Assembly: GCF_028830055.1 (NCBI RefSeq)
Contig: NZ_CP101655.1
Location: 4,332,769-4,396,768 of the forward strand
DNA: 64,000 nucleotides
DNA from: Pseudomonas serboccidentalis
GTDB taxonomy: Bacteria; Pseudomonadota; Gammaproteobacteria; Pseudomonadales; Pseudomonadaceae
Reading direction: 5' to 3'
Both the position numbers and the translations under genes were made by a program. The notes below the pieces were generated by a model, which did no database searches, was not told where the DNA came from, and worked only from the letters and a program-made list of their open reading frames with translations. Positions 36,321 through 46,982 of the stretch are shown in pieces (the stretch's first letter is position 1; every line of letters starts with the position of its first letter).

Positions 36321-38021
36321 TCAGAACAGGAAATAACGCTGGGCCATTGGCAGGGTTTCCGCCGGCTCACACCACAGCAGCACGCCGTCGGCCTTGACCT
36401 GATAGGTCTGCGGGTCGACGTCGATGTTCGGCAGATAGTCGTTGTGGATCAGGTCGGTTTTCTGCACCTCGCGGCAGCCTTTGACCACAGCGATTTTCTT
36501 CTTCAGACCCAGGGCTTCGGGCAGTCCGGCCTCTTGGGCCGCCTGGCTGATGAAGGTCAGACTGGTGGCGTGCAGCGAGCCGCCGTAGCTGGCGAACATC
36601 GGGCGGTAGTGCACCGGTTGCGGGGTTGGAATCGACGCGTTGGCGTCGCCCATCAGGCTGGCAGCGATCGCACCGCCCTTGAGGATCAGCGTCGGTTTCA
36701 CGCCGAAAAACGCCGGACGCCACAGCACCAGATCCGCCCATTTGCCGACTTCCACCGATCCCACTTCATGGCTGATGCCATGGGTGATCGCCGGGTTGAT
36801 CGTGTACTTGGCGATGTAGCGTTTGGCGCGGAAGTTGTCGTTGCCTTCGCCGTCCTGAGGCAGCGGGCCGCGCTGTTTTTTCATTTTGTCGGCAGTCTGC
36901 CAGGTGCGTGTGATGACTTCGCCGACACGGCCCATGGCCTGGCTGTCGGAGCTGATCATCGAGAACGCGCCGAGGTCGTGAAGGATGTCTTCGGCAGCAA
37001 TCGTCTCGCGGCGGATGCGGCTCTCGGCGAACGCCACGTCTTCGGCGATGCTCGGGTCGAGGTGGTGGCAGACCATCAGCATGTCGAGGTGTTCGTCGAT
37101 GGTGTTGCGGGTGAACGGCCGGGTCGGGTTGGTCGAACTCGGCAGCACGTTGGCGAAACCGCAGGCCTTGATGATGTCCGGCGCGTGGCCGCCACCGGCA
37201 CCCTCGGTGTGGTAGGTGTGGATGGTGCGGCCCTTGAAGGCGCCAAGGGTGGTTTCGACGAAACCCGATTCGTTGAGGGTGTCGGTGTGGATCGCCACCT
37301 GCACATCGTACTGGTCGGCGACGCTCAGGCAGTTGTCGATGCTTGCCGGGGTGGTGCCCCAGTCTTCGTGCAACTTGAGGCCGATGGCGCCGGCCTTGAC
37401 CTGCTCGATCAACGGCTCCGGCAGGCTGGCGTTGCCCTTGCCGGTGAGGCCGATGTTCATCGGGAACGCATCGGCGGCCTGGAGCATGCGCGCCAGGTGC
37501 CACGGCCCGGAGGTGCAGGTGGTGGCGTTGGTGCCGGTGGCAGGTCCGGTGCCACCGCCGATCATGGTGGTGACGCCGCTCATCAGCGCTTCTTCGATCT
37601 GCTGCGGGCAGATGAAGTGGATGTGGGTGTCGATGCCGCCAGCGGTGAGGATCATGCCTTCACCGGCGATCACTTCGGTGCTGGCGCCGATGGCGATGGT
37701 AATGTTGGGCTGCACGTCCGGGTTGCCGGCCTTGCCGATCGCGGCGATGCGCCCGTCCTTGAGGCCGACGTCCGCTTTGACGATGCCCCAGTGGTCGATG
37801 ATCAGCGCGTTGGTGATCAAGGTGTCGACCACTTCGGCCGCGAGCAACTGACTCTGGCCCTGGCCGTCGCGGATCACTTTGCCGCCACCGAACTTCACTT
37901 CTTCGCCGTAGGTGGTGAAGTCTTTTTCGACTTCGATCCACAGTTCGGTGTCCGCCAGGCGCACCTTGTCGCCGACGGTGGGGCCGAACATGTCGGCGTA
38001 GGCGTTTCTGGAAATCTTCAT
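36321..38021 (-). CDS. ureC: Urease subunit alpha (catalytic)
   Basis: 566 residues, the standard UreC length. The nickel ligands are visible: HIH in [14 protein letters not shown], the carbamylated Lys in [12 protein letters not shown], later His and Asp ligands, and the catalytic flap His in MVCHHLDP. Hydrolyses urea to ammonia and carbamate in the cytoplasm. Start at 38021 gives [26 protein letters not shown] (in pieces), the family opening. Last gene of the cluster. Confidence 0.98.
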   Translation of the reverse strand: MKISRNAYADMFGPTVGDKVRLADTELWIEVEKDFTTYGEEVKFGGGKVIRDGQGQSQLLAAEVVDTLITNALIIDHWGIVKADVGLKDGRIAAIGKAGNPDVQPNITIAIGASTEVIAGEGMILTAGGIDTHIHFICPQQIEEALMSGVTTMIGGGTGPATGTNATTCTSGPWHLARMLQAADAFPMNIGLTGKGNASLPEPLIEQVKAGAIGLKLHEDWGTTPASIDNCLSVADQYDVQVAIHTDTLNESGFVETTLGAFKGRTIHTYHTEGAGGGHAPDIIKACGFANVLPSSTNPTRPFTRNTIDEHLDMLMVCHHLDPSIAEDVAFAESRIRRETIAAEDILHDLGAFSMISSDSQAMGRVGEVITRTWQTADKMKKQRGPLPQDGEGNDNFRAKRYIAKYTINPAITHGISHEVGSVEVGKWADLVLWRPAFFGVKPTLILKGGAIAASLMGDANASIPTPQPVHYRPMFASYGGSLHATSLTFISQAAQEAGLPEALGLKKKIAVVKGCREVQKTDLIHNDYLPNIDVDPQTYQVKADGVLLWCEPAETLPMAQRYFLF

Positions 38022-38073
38022 GTGCTTGCCTTGGGATTCAATTGGATTTGAGACCGCTCGCATAGCTCGCTTT

Positions 38074-38166
38074 CGCAGCCTCGCTGCGCTCGACAGCTCC
38101 TACAGTCAGTGCTCGGCTCGAGACCGCAGAGCATTTGTAGGAGCTGCCGAAGGCTGCGATCTTTTT
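38074..38166. repeat. REP pair, TGTAGGAGCTGCCG family, arms everted
   Basis: The left arm is the CTCGCTGCGCTCGACAGCTCC variant, the right arm the standard unit. It lies between ureB and ureC inside the operon. Confidence 0.85.
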
Positions 38167-38181
38167 GGGTTCGCACCGATC

Positions 38182-39029
<848 letters not shown>

Positions 39030-39563
39030 TCACTCCTTGTTGGCCACCGGCGGCTGTGCGCCAGGATTGAGGGTCAGTTGCATGAACGTCAGGTCGAGCC
39101 AGCGGCCGAACTTGGTGCCGACTTGCGGCATCTGCCCGGTGATGCTGAAACCGACGCGTTCGTGCAGACGAATGGAAGCGGCGTTGCCACTTTCAATGGC
39201 GGCGACCATCACGTGTTTGTCACAGGCTTTCGCCCGTTCGATCAGCGAGCTCATCAATTGCGGGCCGAGACCGTTGCCGCGCTGGTCGCTGCGCACGTAG
39301 ACAGAATGCTCGACGGTGTGGCGGAAACCGTCGAACGGCCGCCAGTCACCGAATGAAGCGTAGCCGAGCACCGCATTGTCGCCGTCGACAATCACCAGAA
39401 TCGGGTAAGCCTGGGCCTGGCGCGCACTGAACCAGGCCTGGCGGTTACCGAGGTCGACCGCCGACTCGTTCCAGATCGCTGTGGTGTTGAGCACCGCGTC
39501 GTTGTAGATGTCGCGGATCGCCGGCAGGTCGGCGTGCAGGGCATCGCGAATGGTGTAAGTCAT
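39030..39563 (-). CDS. mddA: Methionine sulfoximine/phosphinothricin acetyltransferase
   Basis: 177 residues, GNAT family of the PAT type: VEHSVYVRSDQRGNGLG is the acetyl-CoA site and MVAAIESGNAASIRLHERVGF is typical. It matches P. aeruginosa PA4866 (MddA), also located between ureA and ureB, which acetylates methionine sulfoximine and related glutamine-synthetase inhibitors. It would protect nitrogen assimilation. Nine bases after ureA. Confidence 0.88.
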   Translation of the reverse strand: MTYTIRDALHADLPAIRDIYNDAVLNTTAIWNESAVDLGNRQAWFSARQAQAYPILVIVDGDNAVLGYASFGDWRPFDGFRHTVEHSVYVRSDQRGNGLGPQLMSSLIERAKACDKHVMVAAIESGNAASIRLHERVGFSITGQMPQVGTKFGRWLDLTFMQLTLNPGAQPPVANKE

Positions 39564-39572
39564 GGCGCGGCC

Positions 39573-39875
39573 TCAGACGATCGGTTGGTGGACGGTGACC
39601 AGTTTGGTGCCGTCGGGGAACGTCGCTTCGACCTGGATCTCCGGGATCATTTCCGGGATGCCTTCCATCACTTGCTCGCGGCTCAGCAGGGTGGTGCCGA
39701 AGTGCATCAGCTCGGCCACGGTCTGGCCATCCCGGGCACCTTCAAGCAGCGCGGCGGAAATGTAGGCCATGGCTTCCGGGTAATTGAGCTTCACACCGCG
39801 CGCCAGGCGCCGCTCGGCGACGAGGCCGGCGGTGAAGATCAGTAACTTGTCTTTTTCGCGTGGGGTCAGGTCCAT
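39573..39875 (-). CDS. ureA: Urease subunit gamma
   Basis: 100 residues, the standard UreA, opening [17 protein letters not shown] and containing GKxLNYPEA-type sequence ([14 protein letters not shown]). Structural subunit of urease. A REP pair separates it from ureD upstream. Confidence 0.97.
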   Translation of the reverse strand: MDLTPREKDKLLIFTAGLVAERRLARGVKLNYPEAMAYISAALLEGARDGQTVAELMHFGTTLLSREQVMEGIPEMIPEIQVEATFPDGTKLVTVHQPIV

Positions 39876-39918
39876 TTGTTTTTCAAATCTCGGCAGAAGA
39901 AAGTTAAGTCGTACACCC

Positions 39919-40003
39919 TGTAGGAGCTGCCGCAGGCTGCGATCTTTTGATGTTGATATCCAGAAGCAAGATCAAAAGATCGCAGCCTGCGGCAGCTCCT
40001 ACA
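39919..40003. repeat. REP pair, TGTAGGAGCTGCCG family
   Basis: Near-perfect inverted arms with TGTAGG at the outer ends, between ureD and ureA inside the operon. Confidence 0.92.
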
Positions 40004-40026
40004 GGGGATTACAGGGAGATTGCATT

Positions 40027-40866
40027 TCAGGTGCTCCAGATTCTTGGCGGCTGGGCCTCGCGGCCGAGCAGCGCCGGGCGCAACAGGCGCCACAGGTCGA
40101 TCAGCCAGGCGCGGGCCAGCAGTGCCTCGCTCGCCAGGCAGCGGGCAACCAGCAACCCCGGCAACTGCGTCAGATCCCCACGCACTTCATGGCTCAGCGA
40201 GCGACAACGTTCCAGCAGCTCGGCATCGATTTCACCGGTGACCAACAGCGTCGCAAACACCGGGTTGCCATCCAGGCCGATGGGCGAATCGAGCAACCCG
40301 TCATTGCCGCCGATGCGCTGGCGCTCGTGCCAGAGCAAGTGGCCGTCGCGGCGAATATCCAGATGCGCCTGGAAATGCCCAAGGTCGAAGCGTTCGCCAC
40401 TGGCCGGACGCCCCAGCGCCACCACGTCCCAGTAGAACAGTCGCGCGTCACCCTCAAGCTCGATCGAGGTCGTGAGTTCCGCCTGGGCGGCGCTGTAGAC
40501 GATGGTTTCCTGTGGCAGCCATTCCAGCGTCGCGCCGGCGGCTACTTTCAGGTCGAGTTGCTGATACGCCGGCCCCGTCGCGCGATACCACTTGGCCGCG
40601 CCGGGGCTGGTGATCTGCGCCCAGGCGTGCGCTTCGACGCGGGCGCTGATGTTCAGCCGGTCACCGCCGGCGATCCCGCCCGGTGGGTGGACGATGATGT
40701 GCTGGCAGACCTCGGGGCCTTCGGCGTACAGGTGCTTTTGCACCCGCAGCGGGCCGAGGTGCCGGCGTTGAACCGGGCGCGTGCAGTCGCCGAAGCGGGC
40801 GTAGGCCAGCTCCAGCTCGGCGTGCCAGCTCGGGGTAAACAGGGCAGTGGGAAGCGCTAGATTCAT
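40027..40866 (-). CDS. ureD: Urease accessory protein UreD
   Basis: 279 residues, UreD/UreH family with [12 protein letters not shown] and [10 protein letters not shown], both family signatures. It binds apo-urease and with UreF and UreG guides nickel and CO2 into the site. It begins 30 bases after urtE, so transport and enzyme genes are likely one transcript. Confidence 0.95.
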   Translation of the reverse strand: MNLALPTALFTPSWHAELELAYARFGDCTRPVQRRHLGPLRVQKHLYAEGPEVCQHIIVHPPGGIAGGDRLNISARVEAHAWAQITSPGAAKWYRATGPAYQQLDLKVAAGATLEWLPQETIVYSAAQAELTTSIELEGDARLFYWDVVALGRPASGERFDLGHFQAHLDIRRDGHLLWHERQRIGGNDGLLDSPIGLDGNPVFATLLVTGEIDAELLERCRSLSHEVRGDLTQLPGLLVARCLASEALLARAWLIDLWRLLRPALLGREAQPPRIWST

Positions 40867-40896
40867 GGTGTGTAATTATCGTTAGGAAGCTACAGA

Positions 40897-41595
40897 TTAA
40901 ATCGTTACCAGACCTCGTACACCTTCGGCCTCCATATTTTCCCCGCGACCCTGCTGCACGATCTCGCCCCGGGACATCACCAGGTACTGATCGGCCAGCT
41001 CCGCAGCGAAATCGTAGAACTGCTCCACCAGCAAAATCGCCATGTCGCCACGGGCCGCGAGTGTCTTGATCACCGCGCCGATCTCCTTGATCACCGACGG
41101 TTGAATGCCTTCGGTGGGTTCGTCGAGGATCAGCAAACGCGGGCGGCTGGCCAGTGCGCGACCGATCGCCAGTTGCTGTTGCTGGCCGCCGGAGAGGTCG
41201 CCACCGCGGCGCTGCTTCATTTGTAGCAGCACCGGGAACAGTTCGTAGATGAAACCTGGGACTTCTTTCGCTTCGCTGCCGGGAAACCGTGACAAACCCA
41301 TCAGCAGATTTTCTTCCACGGTCAGCCGGCCGAAGATTTCCCGGCCCTGTGGCACATAGGCGATACCGGCGTGTACGCGCTGGTGCGGCTTGAGCGTGGT
41401 GATCGCTTTGCCCTCCCAGTTCACCGCGCCTTCCTTGGCCGGCAACAGGCCCATCAGGCATTTGAGCAGGGTGGTCTTGCCCACACCGTTGCGCCCGAGC
41501 AGGCAGGTGACTTCGCCGACCTTCACGTCAAAGCTCAGGCCACGCAGGATGTGGCTACCGCCGTAGTACTGGTGCAGCTTGTCGACTTGCAGCAT
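40897..41595 (-). CDS. urtE: Urea ABC transporter ATPase UrtE
   Basis: 232 residues, LivF-like ATPase. Walker A GRNGVGKT, signature LSGGQQQQLAIGRA, Walker B LLILDEPTEGIQP; the EGIQP ending is typical of UrtE. ATG at 41595 is chosen, with GAGGAG ten bases ahead; a TTG two codons earlier is too close to that site. Confidence 0.95.
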   Translation of the reverse strand: MLQVDKLHQYYGGSHILRGLSFDVKVGEVTCLLGRNGVGKTTLLKCLMGLLPAKEGAVNWEGKAITTLKPHQRVHAGIAYVPQGREIFGRLTVEENLLMGLSRFPGSEAKEVPGFIYELFPVLLQMKQRRGGDLSGGQQQQLAIGRALASRPRLLILDEPTEGIQPSVIKEIGAVIKTLAARGDMAILLVEQFYDFAAELADQYLVMSRGEIVQQGRGENMEAEGVRGLVTI

Positions 41596-41618
41596 TTCCA
41601 AAATCTCCTCAAATCCCC

Positions 41619-41703
41619 TGTAGGAGCTGCCGAAGGCTGCGATCTTTTGATGTTGTTTTTGAAGAGCAAGATCAAAAGATCGCAGCCTGCGGCAGCTCCT
41701 ACA
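41619..41703. repeat. REP pair, TGTAGGAGCTGCCG family
   Basis: Inverted arms, TGTAGG outside, between urtD and urtE. Confidence 0.92.
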
Positions 41704-41715
41704 GGGGATGGATCA

Positions 41716-42585
41716 TCAGCGGCCGAGGTAGACCTCGATCACCCGCTCGTTTTCCTGCACCTGCTCCAGTGAGCCTTCCGCCAGCACGCTACCCTGATGC
41801 AACACGGTGACGTGGTCGGCAATCGAGCCGACGAAGCCCATGTCGTGCTCCACCACCATCAGCGAATGCTTGCCGGCCAGCGACTTGAACAGCTCGGCGG
41901 TGAATTCGGTTTCGGCGTCGGTCATGCCCGCCACCGGTTCGTCGAGCAGCAACAGTTGCGGGTCCTGCATCAGCAGCATGCCGATCTCCAGAAACTGCTT
42001 CTGGCCGTGGGACAGCAAGCCCGCCGCGCGATTGACCGAGGTGGTCAGGCGAATGGTCTCCAGCACTTCGCTGATGCGATCGCGCTGCTCGCCGCTCAAA
42101 CGCGCACGCAGACTGGCCCACACCGACTTGTCGGTCTTCTGCGCCAGCTCAAGGTTTTCAAACACGCTCAACGCTTCGAACACCGTCGGCTTCTGGAACT
42201 TGCGCCCGATCCCGGCCTGGGCAATCTGCACTTCGCTCATCTGCGTCAGGTCCAGGGTTTCGCCGAACCACGCCTTGCCGTGGCTGGGGCGGGTCTTGCC
42301 GGTGATCACGTCCATCAGCGTGGTCTTGCCCGCGCCGTTGGGGCCGATGATGCAGCGCAATTCGCCGACGCCGATGTACAGGTTCAGATTGTTCAGCGCG
42401 CGGAAGCCGTCGAAGCTGACGCTGATGTCTTCCAGAGTCAGGATCGTGCCGTGGCGGGTGTCGAGGCCCGGACCGACCCGCTGGCCGAGGCCTATCGAGT
42501 CGCGGCTGGTGCCTTCATCCTTGTTCGGTTCGACGGGAAAGAACGCCGGTTCCAGCATGAATTCGGCAGTCGCTGTCACTCTCAT
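41716..42585 (-). CDS. urtD: Urea ABC transporter ATPase UrtD
   Basis: 289 residues, LivG-like ATPase. Walker A GPNGAGKT, the GRKFQKPTVFE segment specific to UrtD, signature LSHGQKQFLEIG, Walker B LLLLDEPVAGMTD. About 45 extra N-terminal residues precede the ATPase core. Its start overlaps the urtC stop by four bases. Confidence 0.95.
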   Translation of the reverse strand: MRVTATAEFMLEPAFFPVEPNKDEGTSRDSIGLGQRVGPGLDTRHGTILTLEDISVSFDGFRALNNLNLYIGVGELRCIIGPNGAGKTTLMDVITGKTRPSHGKAWFGETLDLTQMSEVQIAQAGIGRKFQKPTVFEALSVFENLELAQKTDKSVWASLRARLSGEQRDRISEVLETIRLTTSVNRAAGLLSHGQKQFLEIGMLLMQDPQLLLLDEPVAGMTDAETEFTAELFKSLAGKHSLMVVEHDMGFVGSIADHVTVLHQGSVLAEGSLEQVQENERVIEVYLGR

Positions 42586-43661
42586 TGCTCACCTCGTTTT
42601 TTCAGCAGACCGATCACACCCTTGGGCAGGTACAACGTCACGACGATGAACAGCGCGCCGAGGAAGAACAGCCAGTATTCGGGGAAGGCCACGGTGAACC
42701 AGCTCTTCATGCCGTTGACCACACCGGCGCCGAGCAACGGGCCGATCAACGTCCCGCGTCCGCCGAGGGCGACCCAGACCGCCGCTTCGATGGAGTTGGT
42801 CGGCGACATTTCGCTGGGGTTGATGATCCCCACTTGCGGCACGTACAAGGCACCGGCCAGGCCGCACAACACGGCGCTCAGCACCCAGACGAACAGCTTG
42901 AAACCGCGCGGGTCGTAGCCGCAGAACATCAGCCGGTTTTCCGCATCGCGCAACGCGGTCAGCACCCGGCCGAACTTGCTCTGCGCCAGGCGCCAGCCGA
43001 TGAACAGGCTGGCCACCAGCAGCAACACGGTGGCCAGAAACAGCACCGCGCGGGTGCCCGGCTCGGTGATGCCGAAACCGAGAATCGTGCGGAAATTGGT
43101 GAAGCCGTTGTTACCGCCGAACCCGGTCTCGTTGCGGAAAAACAGGAGCATGCCGGCGAAAGTCAGGGCCTGGGTCATGATCGAGAAATACACGCCCTTG
43201 ATCCGCGAGCGGAAGGCGAAGAAGCCGAACACCAGCGCCAGCAGACCCGGTGCCAATACCACCAGACACATCGACCAGATAAAGCTGCTGGTGCCGCTCC
43301 AGTACCACGGCAATTCGGTCCACGACAGAAAGGTCATGAACGCTGGCAAGCCATCGCCGGCCGCCTGCCGCATCAAGTACATGCCCATCGCGTAACCGCC
43401 GAGGGCGAAGAACAGACCATGGCCCAGCGACAGCAGCCCGGCGTATCCCCAGACCAGATCCAGCGCCAGCGCGACGATGGCGTAGCAGAGGATTTTGCCG
43501 ACCAGCGTCAGGGTGTAGGCCGAAACGTGCAACGCGCTGTCCGGTGACAACAGCGACAGCAGCGGCAGGGCGATCAGCAGCGCGAGAATGACCGCACCGA
43601 CCGCCAGCGTGGCTTTCGGCCCGGCCTTTTGTGTGGCTGTGACTAACAGAGGCTGGTTCAT
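42582..43661 (-). CDS. urtC: Urea ABC transporter permease UrtC
   Basis: 359 residues, about nine membrane helices, LivM-like. GLLSLGHGLFFALGGYAMG and ALGGRGTLIGPLLGAG are family features, as is NPSEMSPTNSIEAAVW. Forms the channel with UrtB. Its ATG shares one base with the urtB stop (TGATG). Confidence 0.95.
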   Translation of the reverse strand: MNQPLLVTATQKAGPKATLAVGAVILALLIALPLLSLLSPDSALHVSAYTLTLVGKILCYAIVALALDLVWGYAGLLSLGHGLFFALGGYAMGMYLMRQAAGDGLPAFMTFLSWTELPWYWSGTSSFIWSMCLVVLAPGLLALVFGFFAFRSRIKGVYFSIMTQALTFAGMLLFFRNETGFGGNNGFTNFRTILGFGITEPGTRAVLFLATVLLLVASLFIGWRLAQSKFGRVLTALRDAENRLMFCGYDPRGFKLFVWVLSAVLCGLAGALYVPQVGIINPSEMSPTNSIEAAVWVALGGRGTLIGPLLGAGVVNGMKSWFTVAFPEYWLFFLGALFIVVTLYLPKGVIGLLKKRGEQ

Positions 43662-45163
43662 CAGTCGATCACCCGTCCTTTCAGTGCGAAGAGGCCTTGC
43701 GGACGTTTCTGGATAAACAGAATGATCAACGCGAGGATCAGGATCTTGCCGAGCACCGCACCGATCTGCGGCTCGAGAATCTTGTTGGCGATGCCCAGGC
43801 CGAACGCCGCCAGTACGCTGCCCGCCAGTTGCCCAACGCCGCCGAGCACCACCACCAGGAACGAATCGATGATGTAGCTCTGGCCCAGGTCCGGGCCGAC
43901 GTTGCCGATCTGGCTCAGCGCCACACCACCGAGGCCGGCGATGCCCGAACCGAGGCCGAAGGCGAGCATGTCGACGCGCCCGGTCGGCACGCCACAGCAG
44001 GCGGCCATGTTGCGGTTCTGGGTGACCGCGCGCACGTTGAGGCCCAGTCGGGTCTTGTTCAGCAGCAGCCAGGTCAGCACCACCACGAACAAGGCGAAGG
44101 CGATGATCACGATGCGGTTGTACGGCAGCACCAGATTCGGCAGCACTTGAATGCCGCCGGACAGCCACGCCGGATTCGCCACTTCAACGTTCTGCGCGCC
44201 GAACAGCAGGCGCACCAGCTGAATCAGCATCAGACTGATGCCCCAGGTGGCGAGCAGGGTTTCCAGCGGTCGGCCATAGAGATGACGAATCACCGTGCGT
44301 TCCAGTGCCATGCCGATTGCCGCCGTGACAAAGAACGCCACCGGCAGCGCGATCAGCGGATAAAACTCGATGGCTTGCGGGGCGTAGCGCTGGAACATCA
44401 ACTGCACCACGTAGGTCGAGTAGGCGCCGAGCATCAGCATCTCGCCGTGGGCCATGTTGATCACCCCGAGCAGGCCGAAGGTGATCGCCAGACCGAGTGC
44501 CGCGAGCAGCAGGATCGAACCGAGGGACATGCCGCTGAACGCCTGACCGAGCACTTCGCCGATCAGCAGTTTGCGTTTGACTTGAGCGAGGCTGGTTTCG
44601 GCGGCCGTGCGCACACCCGCATCGGTTTCGACACCCGGTTCGAGCAAGCCTTCGAGGCGGGTGCGGGCCAGTGGGTCGCCGGTTTCACCGAGCAGGCGCA
44701 CGGCGGCCAGACGCACCGCCGGGTCGGCGTCCACCAGTTGCAGATTGGCCAGGGCCAGGCTCAGGGCGTCGTGAACGCCGGGATCTTTTTCGCCAGCCAG
44801 TTGCTGGTCGAGGAATTTCAGCTGCGCGGGTTTCGCGCTTTTCTGCAATTGCTGCGCGGCGGCCAGACGGGTTTTGGCGTCGGCGGCGAGCAATTGGTGG
44901 CTGGCCAGCGCGGTGTCGATCAGACCCCGCAGGCGGTTGTTCAGGCGCAGGGTTTTGGCTTGGCCATCGATGGTCAATTCGCCTTGCTGCAGCGCATTGA
45001 TCAACTCGACACGCGCCGGATCGGGCTGCGCGGCCCAGGCTTCCAGCAGTTTGGCTTGTTGCACGGGGTTGGCGGCGACGAAGTCTTCGGCGTCGCTGGC
45101 AAAGGCCATCATTGGCAACAGCAGTGCGATGGCACAGATAAAGCGGTAGAAAGCAGTGGGCAT
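43661..45163 (-). CDS. urtB: Urea ABC transporter permease UrtB
   Basis: 500 residues. A signal peptide or first helix (IALLLPMMAFA) leads into a helical region of about 180 residues with HEAT-like repeats, then a LivH-like permease core of eight helices (GVINMAHGEMLMLGAYSTY). The long periplasmic N-terminal domain is usual for proteobacterial UrtB and absent from BraD. Ends RPQGLFALKGRVID. Confidence 0.94.
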   Translation of the reverse strand: MPTAFYRFICAIALLLPMMAFASDAEDFVAANPVQQAKLLEAWAAQPDPARVELINALQQGELTIDGQAKTLRLNNRLRGLIDTALASHQLLAADAKTRLAAAQQLQKSAKPAQLKFLDQQLAGEKDPGVHDALSLALANLQLVDADPAVRLAAVRLLGETGDPLARTRLEGLLEPGVETDAGVRTAAETSLAQVKRKLLIGEVLGQAFSGMSLGSILLLAALGLAITFGLLGVINMAHGEMLMLGAYSTYVVQLMFQRYAPQAIEFYPLIALPVAFFVTAAIGMALERTVIRHLYGRPLETLLATWGISLMLIQLVRLLFGAQNVEVANPAWLSGGIQVLPNLVLPYNRIVIIAFALFVVVLTWLLLNKTRLGLNVRAVTQNRNMAACCGVPTGRVDMLAFGLGSGIAGLGGVALSQIGNVGPDLGQSYIIDSFLVVVLGGVGQLAGSVLAAFGLGIANKILEPQIGAVLGKILILALIILFIQKRPQGLFALKGRVID

Positions 45164-45202
45164 AGTCAGTCGCCTTGACGCGGACATTGTGGGAGCGAGC
45201 CT

Positions 45203-45335
45203 TGTGGCGAGGGGGCTTGCCCCCGTTCGGCTGCGAAGCAGCCGTAAAACCGGAGCACGCGGTGAACTTGAAACACCGCAAATACCGGTCTTGGGGCCGC
45301 TCCGCGACCCAACGGGGGCAAGCCCCCTCACCACA
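45203..45335. repeat. REP pair, GGGGGCTTGCCCCC family
   Basis: TGTGGCGAGGGGGCTTGCCCCC and its complement flank an inner palindrome (CGGCTGCGAAGCAGCCG). An extra TGTGGGAGCGAGCC fragment precedes it. It lies between urtA and urtB. Confidence 0.88.
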
Positions 45336-45400
45336 AATGTTCATCCCGCAGGGAATCGGATGTCGGGTCGCAAAATCTCATCCGCCCGACACCCAATAGC

Positions 45401-46666
45401 TCAGTTGCTCTTCACCGCGTAATCCGGCTTCTTGTCGTTGCCATCGATAAACGGACTCCATGGCTGCGCGCGGATCGGCCCTTCGGTCTGCCACACCACG
45501 TTGAACTGACCGTCGCTCTGGATCTCGCCGATCATCACCGGCTTGTGCAGGTGGTGGTTGGTCTTGTCCATGGTCAGGGTGTAGCCCGACGGCGCGGCGA
45601 AGGTCTGGCCGGCCAGCGCTTCACGCACTTTGTCGACGTCGGTGGACTTGGCTTTCTCGACCGCCTGCGCCCACATGTGGATACCAACGTAGGTGGCTTC
45701 CATCGGGTCGTTGGTCACCGCTTTATCGGCGCCCGGCAGGTTGTGTTTCTTGGCGTAGGCCTTCCAGTCCGCGACGAACTTCTTGTTCACCGGGTTCTCC
45801 ACCGACTCGAAGTAGTTCCACGCCGCGAGGTTGCCCACCAGCGGCTTGGTGTCGATGCCGCGCAGTTCTTCTTCACCCACCGAGAACGCCACCACCGGTA
45901 CATCGGTGGCCTTCAGGCCTTGGTTGGCCAGTTCTTTGTAGAACGGCACGTTGGAGTCGCCGTTGACGGTGGAGATGACGGCGGTCTTGCCGCCGGCGGA
46001 GAATTTCTTGATGTTGGCGACGATGGTTTGATAGTCGCTGTGACCGAACGGGGTGTAGACCTCTTCGATGTCCTTGTCGGCCACGCCTTTGGAGTGCAGG
46101 AACGAGCGCAGGATCTTGTTGGTGGTGCGCGGGTAGACGTAGTCGGTGCCGAGCAGGAAGAAGCGCTTGGCGCCGCCGCCTTCTTCGCTCATCAAATATT
46201 CAACCGCCGGGATCGCTTGTTGGTTGGGTGCGGCGCCGGTGTAGAACACGTTCGGCGACATTTCTTCGCCTTCGTATTGCACCGGGTAGAACAGCAGGCC
46301 GTTGAGCTCTTCGAACACCGGCAACACCGATTTACGCGACACCGAGGTCCAGCAACCGAACACCACCGCGACCTTGTCCTGGGTCAGCAACTGCCGGCCC
46401 TTTTCGGCGAACAGCGGCCAGTTCGACGCCGGGTCGACCACCACCGGTTCGAGCATCTTGCCGTTTACCCCACCCTTGGCGTTGATCTCGTCGATGGTCA
46501 TCAGCGCCATGTCTTTGAGCGACGTTTCGGAGATCGCCATGGTTCCGGACAACGAATGCAGAATCCCGACCTTGATGGTCTCTGCCGCCTGGACAGTCCA
46601 GGTCATGCCCATCGCGGCAATGCTTGCCGTGAGTGTGAAAGCCTTGATCAAACTGCGACGCTTCAT
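45401..46666 (-). CDS. urtA: Urea ABC transporter substrate-binding protein UrtA
   Basis: 421 residues. Tat-like/Sec signal with MKRRSLIKAFTL and TWTVQAA before mature ETIKVGILHSLSGTMAIS. The UrtA family segment VVDPASNWPLFAEKG and FGCWTSVSRKSVLPV are present. Binds urea in the periplasm. First gene of the cluster, behind a sigma-54 promoter. Confidence 0.95.
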   Translation of the reverse strand: MKRRSLIKAFTLTASIAAMGMTWTVQAAETIKVGILHSLSGTMAISETSLKDMALMTIDEINAKGGVNGKMLEPVVVDPASNWPLFAEKGRQLLTQDKVAVVFGCWTSVSRKSVLPVFEELNGLLFYPVQYEGEEMSPNVFYTGAAPNQQAIPAVEYLMSEEGGGAKRFFLLGTDYVYPRTTNKILRSFLHSKGVADKDIEEVYTPFGHSDYQTIVANIKKFSAGGKTAVISTVNGDSNVPFYKELANQGLKATDVPVVAFSVGEEELRGIDTKPLVGNLAAWNYFESVENPVNKKFVADWKAYAKKHNLPGADKAVTNDPMEATYVGIHMWAQAVEKAKSTDVDKVREALAGQTFAAPSGYTLTMDKTNHHLHKPVMIGEIQSDGQFNVVWQTEGPIRAQPWSPFIDGNDKKPDYAVKSN

Positions 46667-46732
46667 TGTGCGATCTCCATGAACGTTAAAATTTTTTATG
46701 GTTGGCAGATGCGGACGACTGAAGGTGTGTTT

Positions 46733-46748
46733 TGCAAGGGCTGTGCCC
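46733..46748 (-). promoter_or_regulatory. Sigma-54 (-24/-12) promoter of urtABCDE-ure
   Basis: On the minus strand GGGCACAGCCCTTGCA matches TGGCACG-N4-TTGCW except for two bases, with exact spacing. The start site would lie near 46722, about 55 bases before urtA. TGCACC-N5-AACGCA at 46789-46805 could be a half-degenerate NtrC site. Confidence 0.75.
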
Positions 46749-46871
46749 GGTCGGGATTAGGCAGGGAAATGTCGGGTTAGAGCGGCTGTGCGTTGGTGGG
46801 GTGCACCATGAAGGGACGAGTCGCGTGTGACGGTGCGCTCGAATGCGCCAGATTAGGGCGCACTCTGATCC

Positions 46872-46963
46872 TGTAGGAGCTGCCGAAGGCTGCGATCCTT
46901 TGATCTTGCTTTTGATCATGAAAAATCAAAGTCAAAAGATCGCAGCCAGCGGCAGCTCCTACA
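46872..46963. repeat. REP pair, TGTAGGAGCTGCCG family
   Basis: Inverted arms with TGTAGG outside, between the urtA promoter and the ABC permease end. Confidence 0.92.
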
Positions 46964-46982
46964 GTTTTTGGTCTGTGTTGTG

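Larger units (their letters stand above)
46667..46982. other. urtA promoter region
   Basis: 316 bases without a gene, holding the urtA sigma-54 promoter (46733-46748), a possible NtrC site and a REP pair (46872-46963). The rest shows no further motif I can name. Confidence 0.7.

Noticed and set aside
36231..38051. 606-codon plus-strand frame opposite ureC
   Set aside because: Antisense shadow; ureC is unambiguous by its nickel ligands and length.
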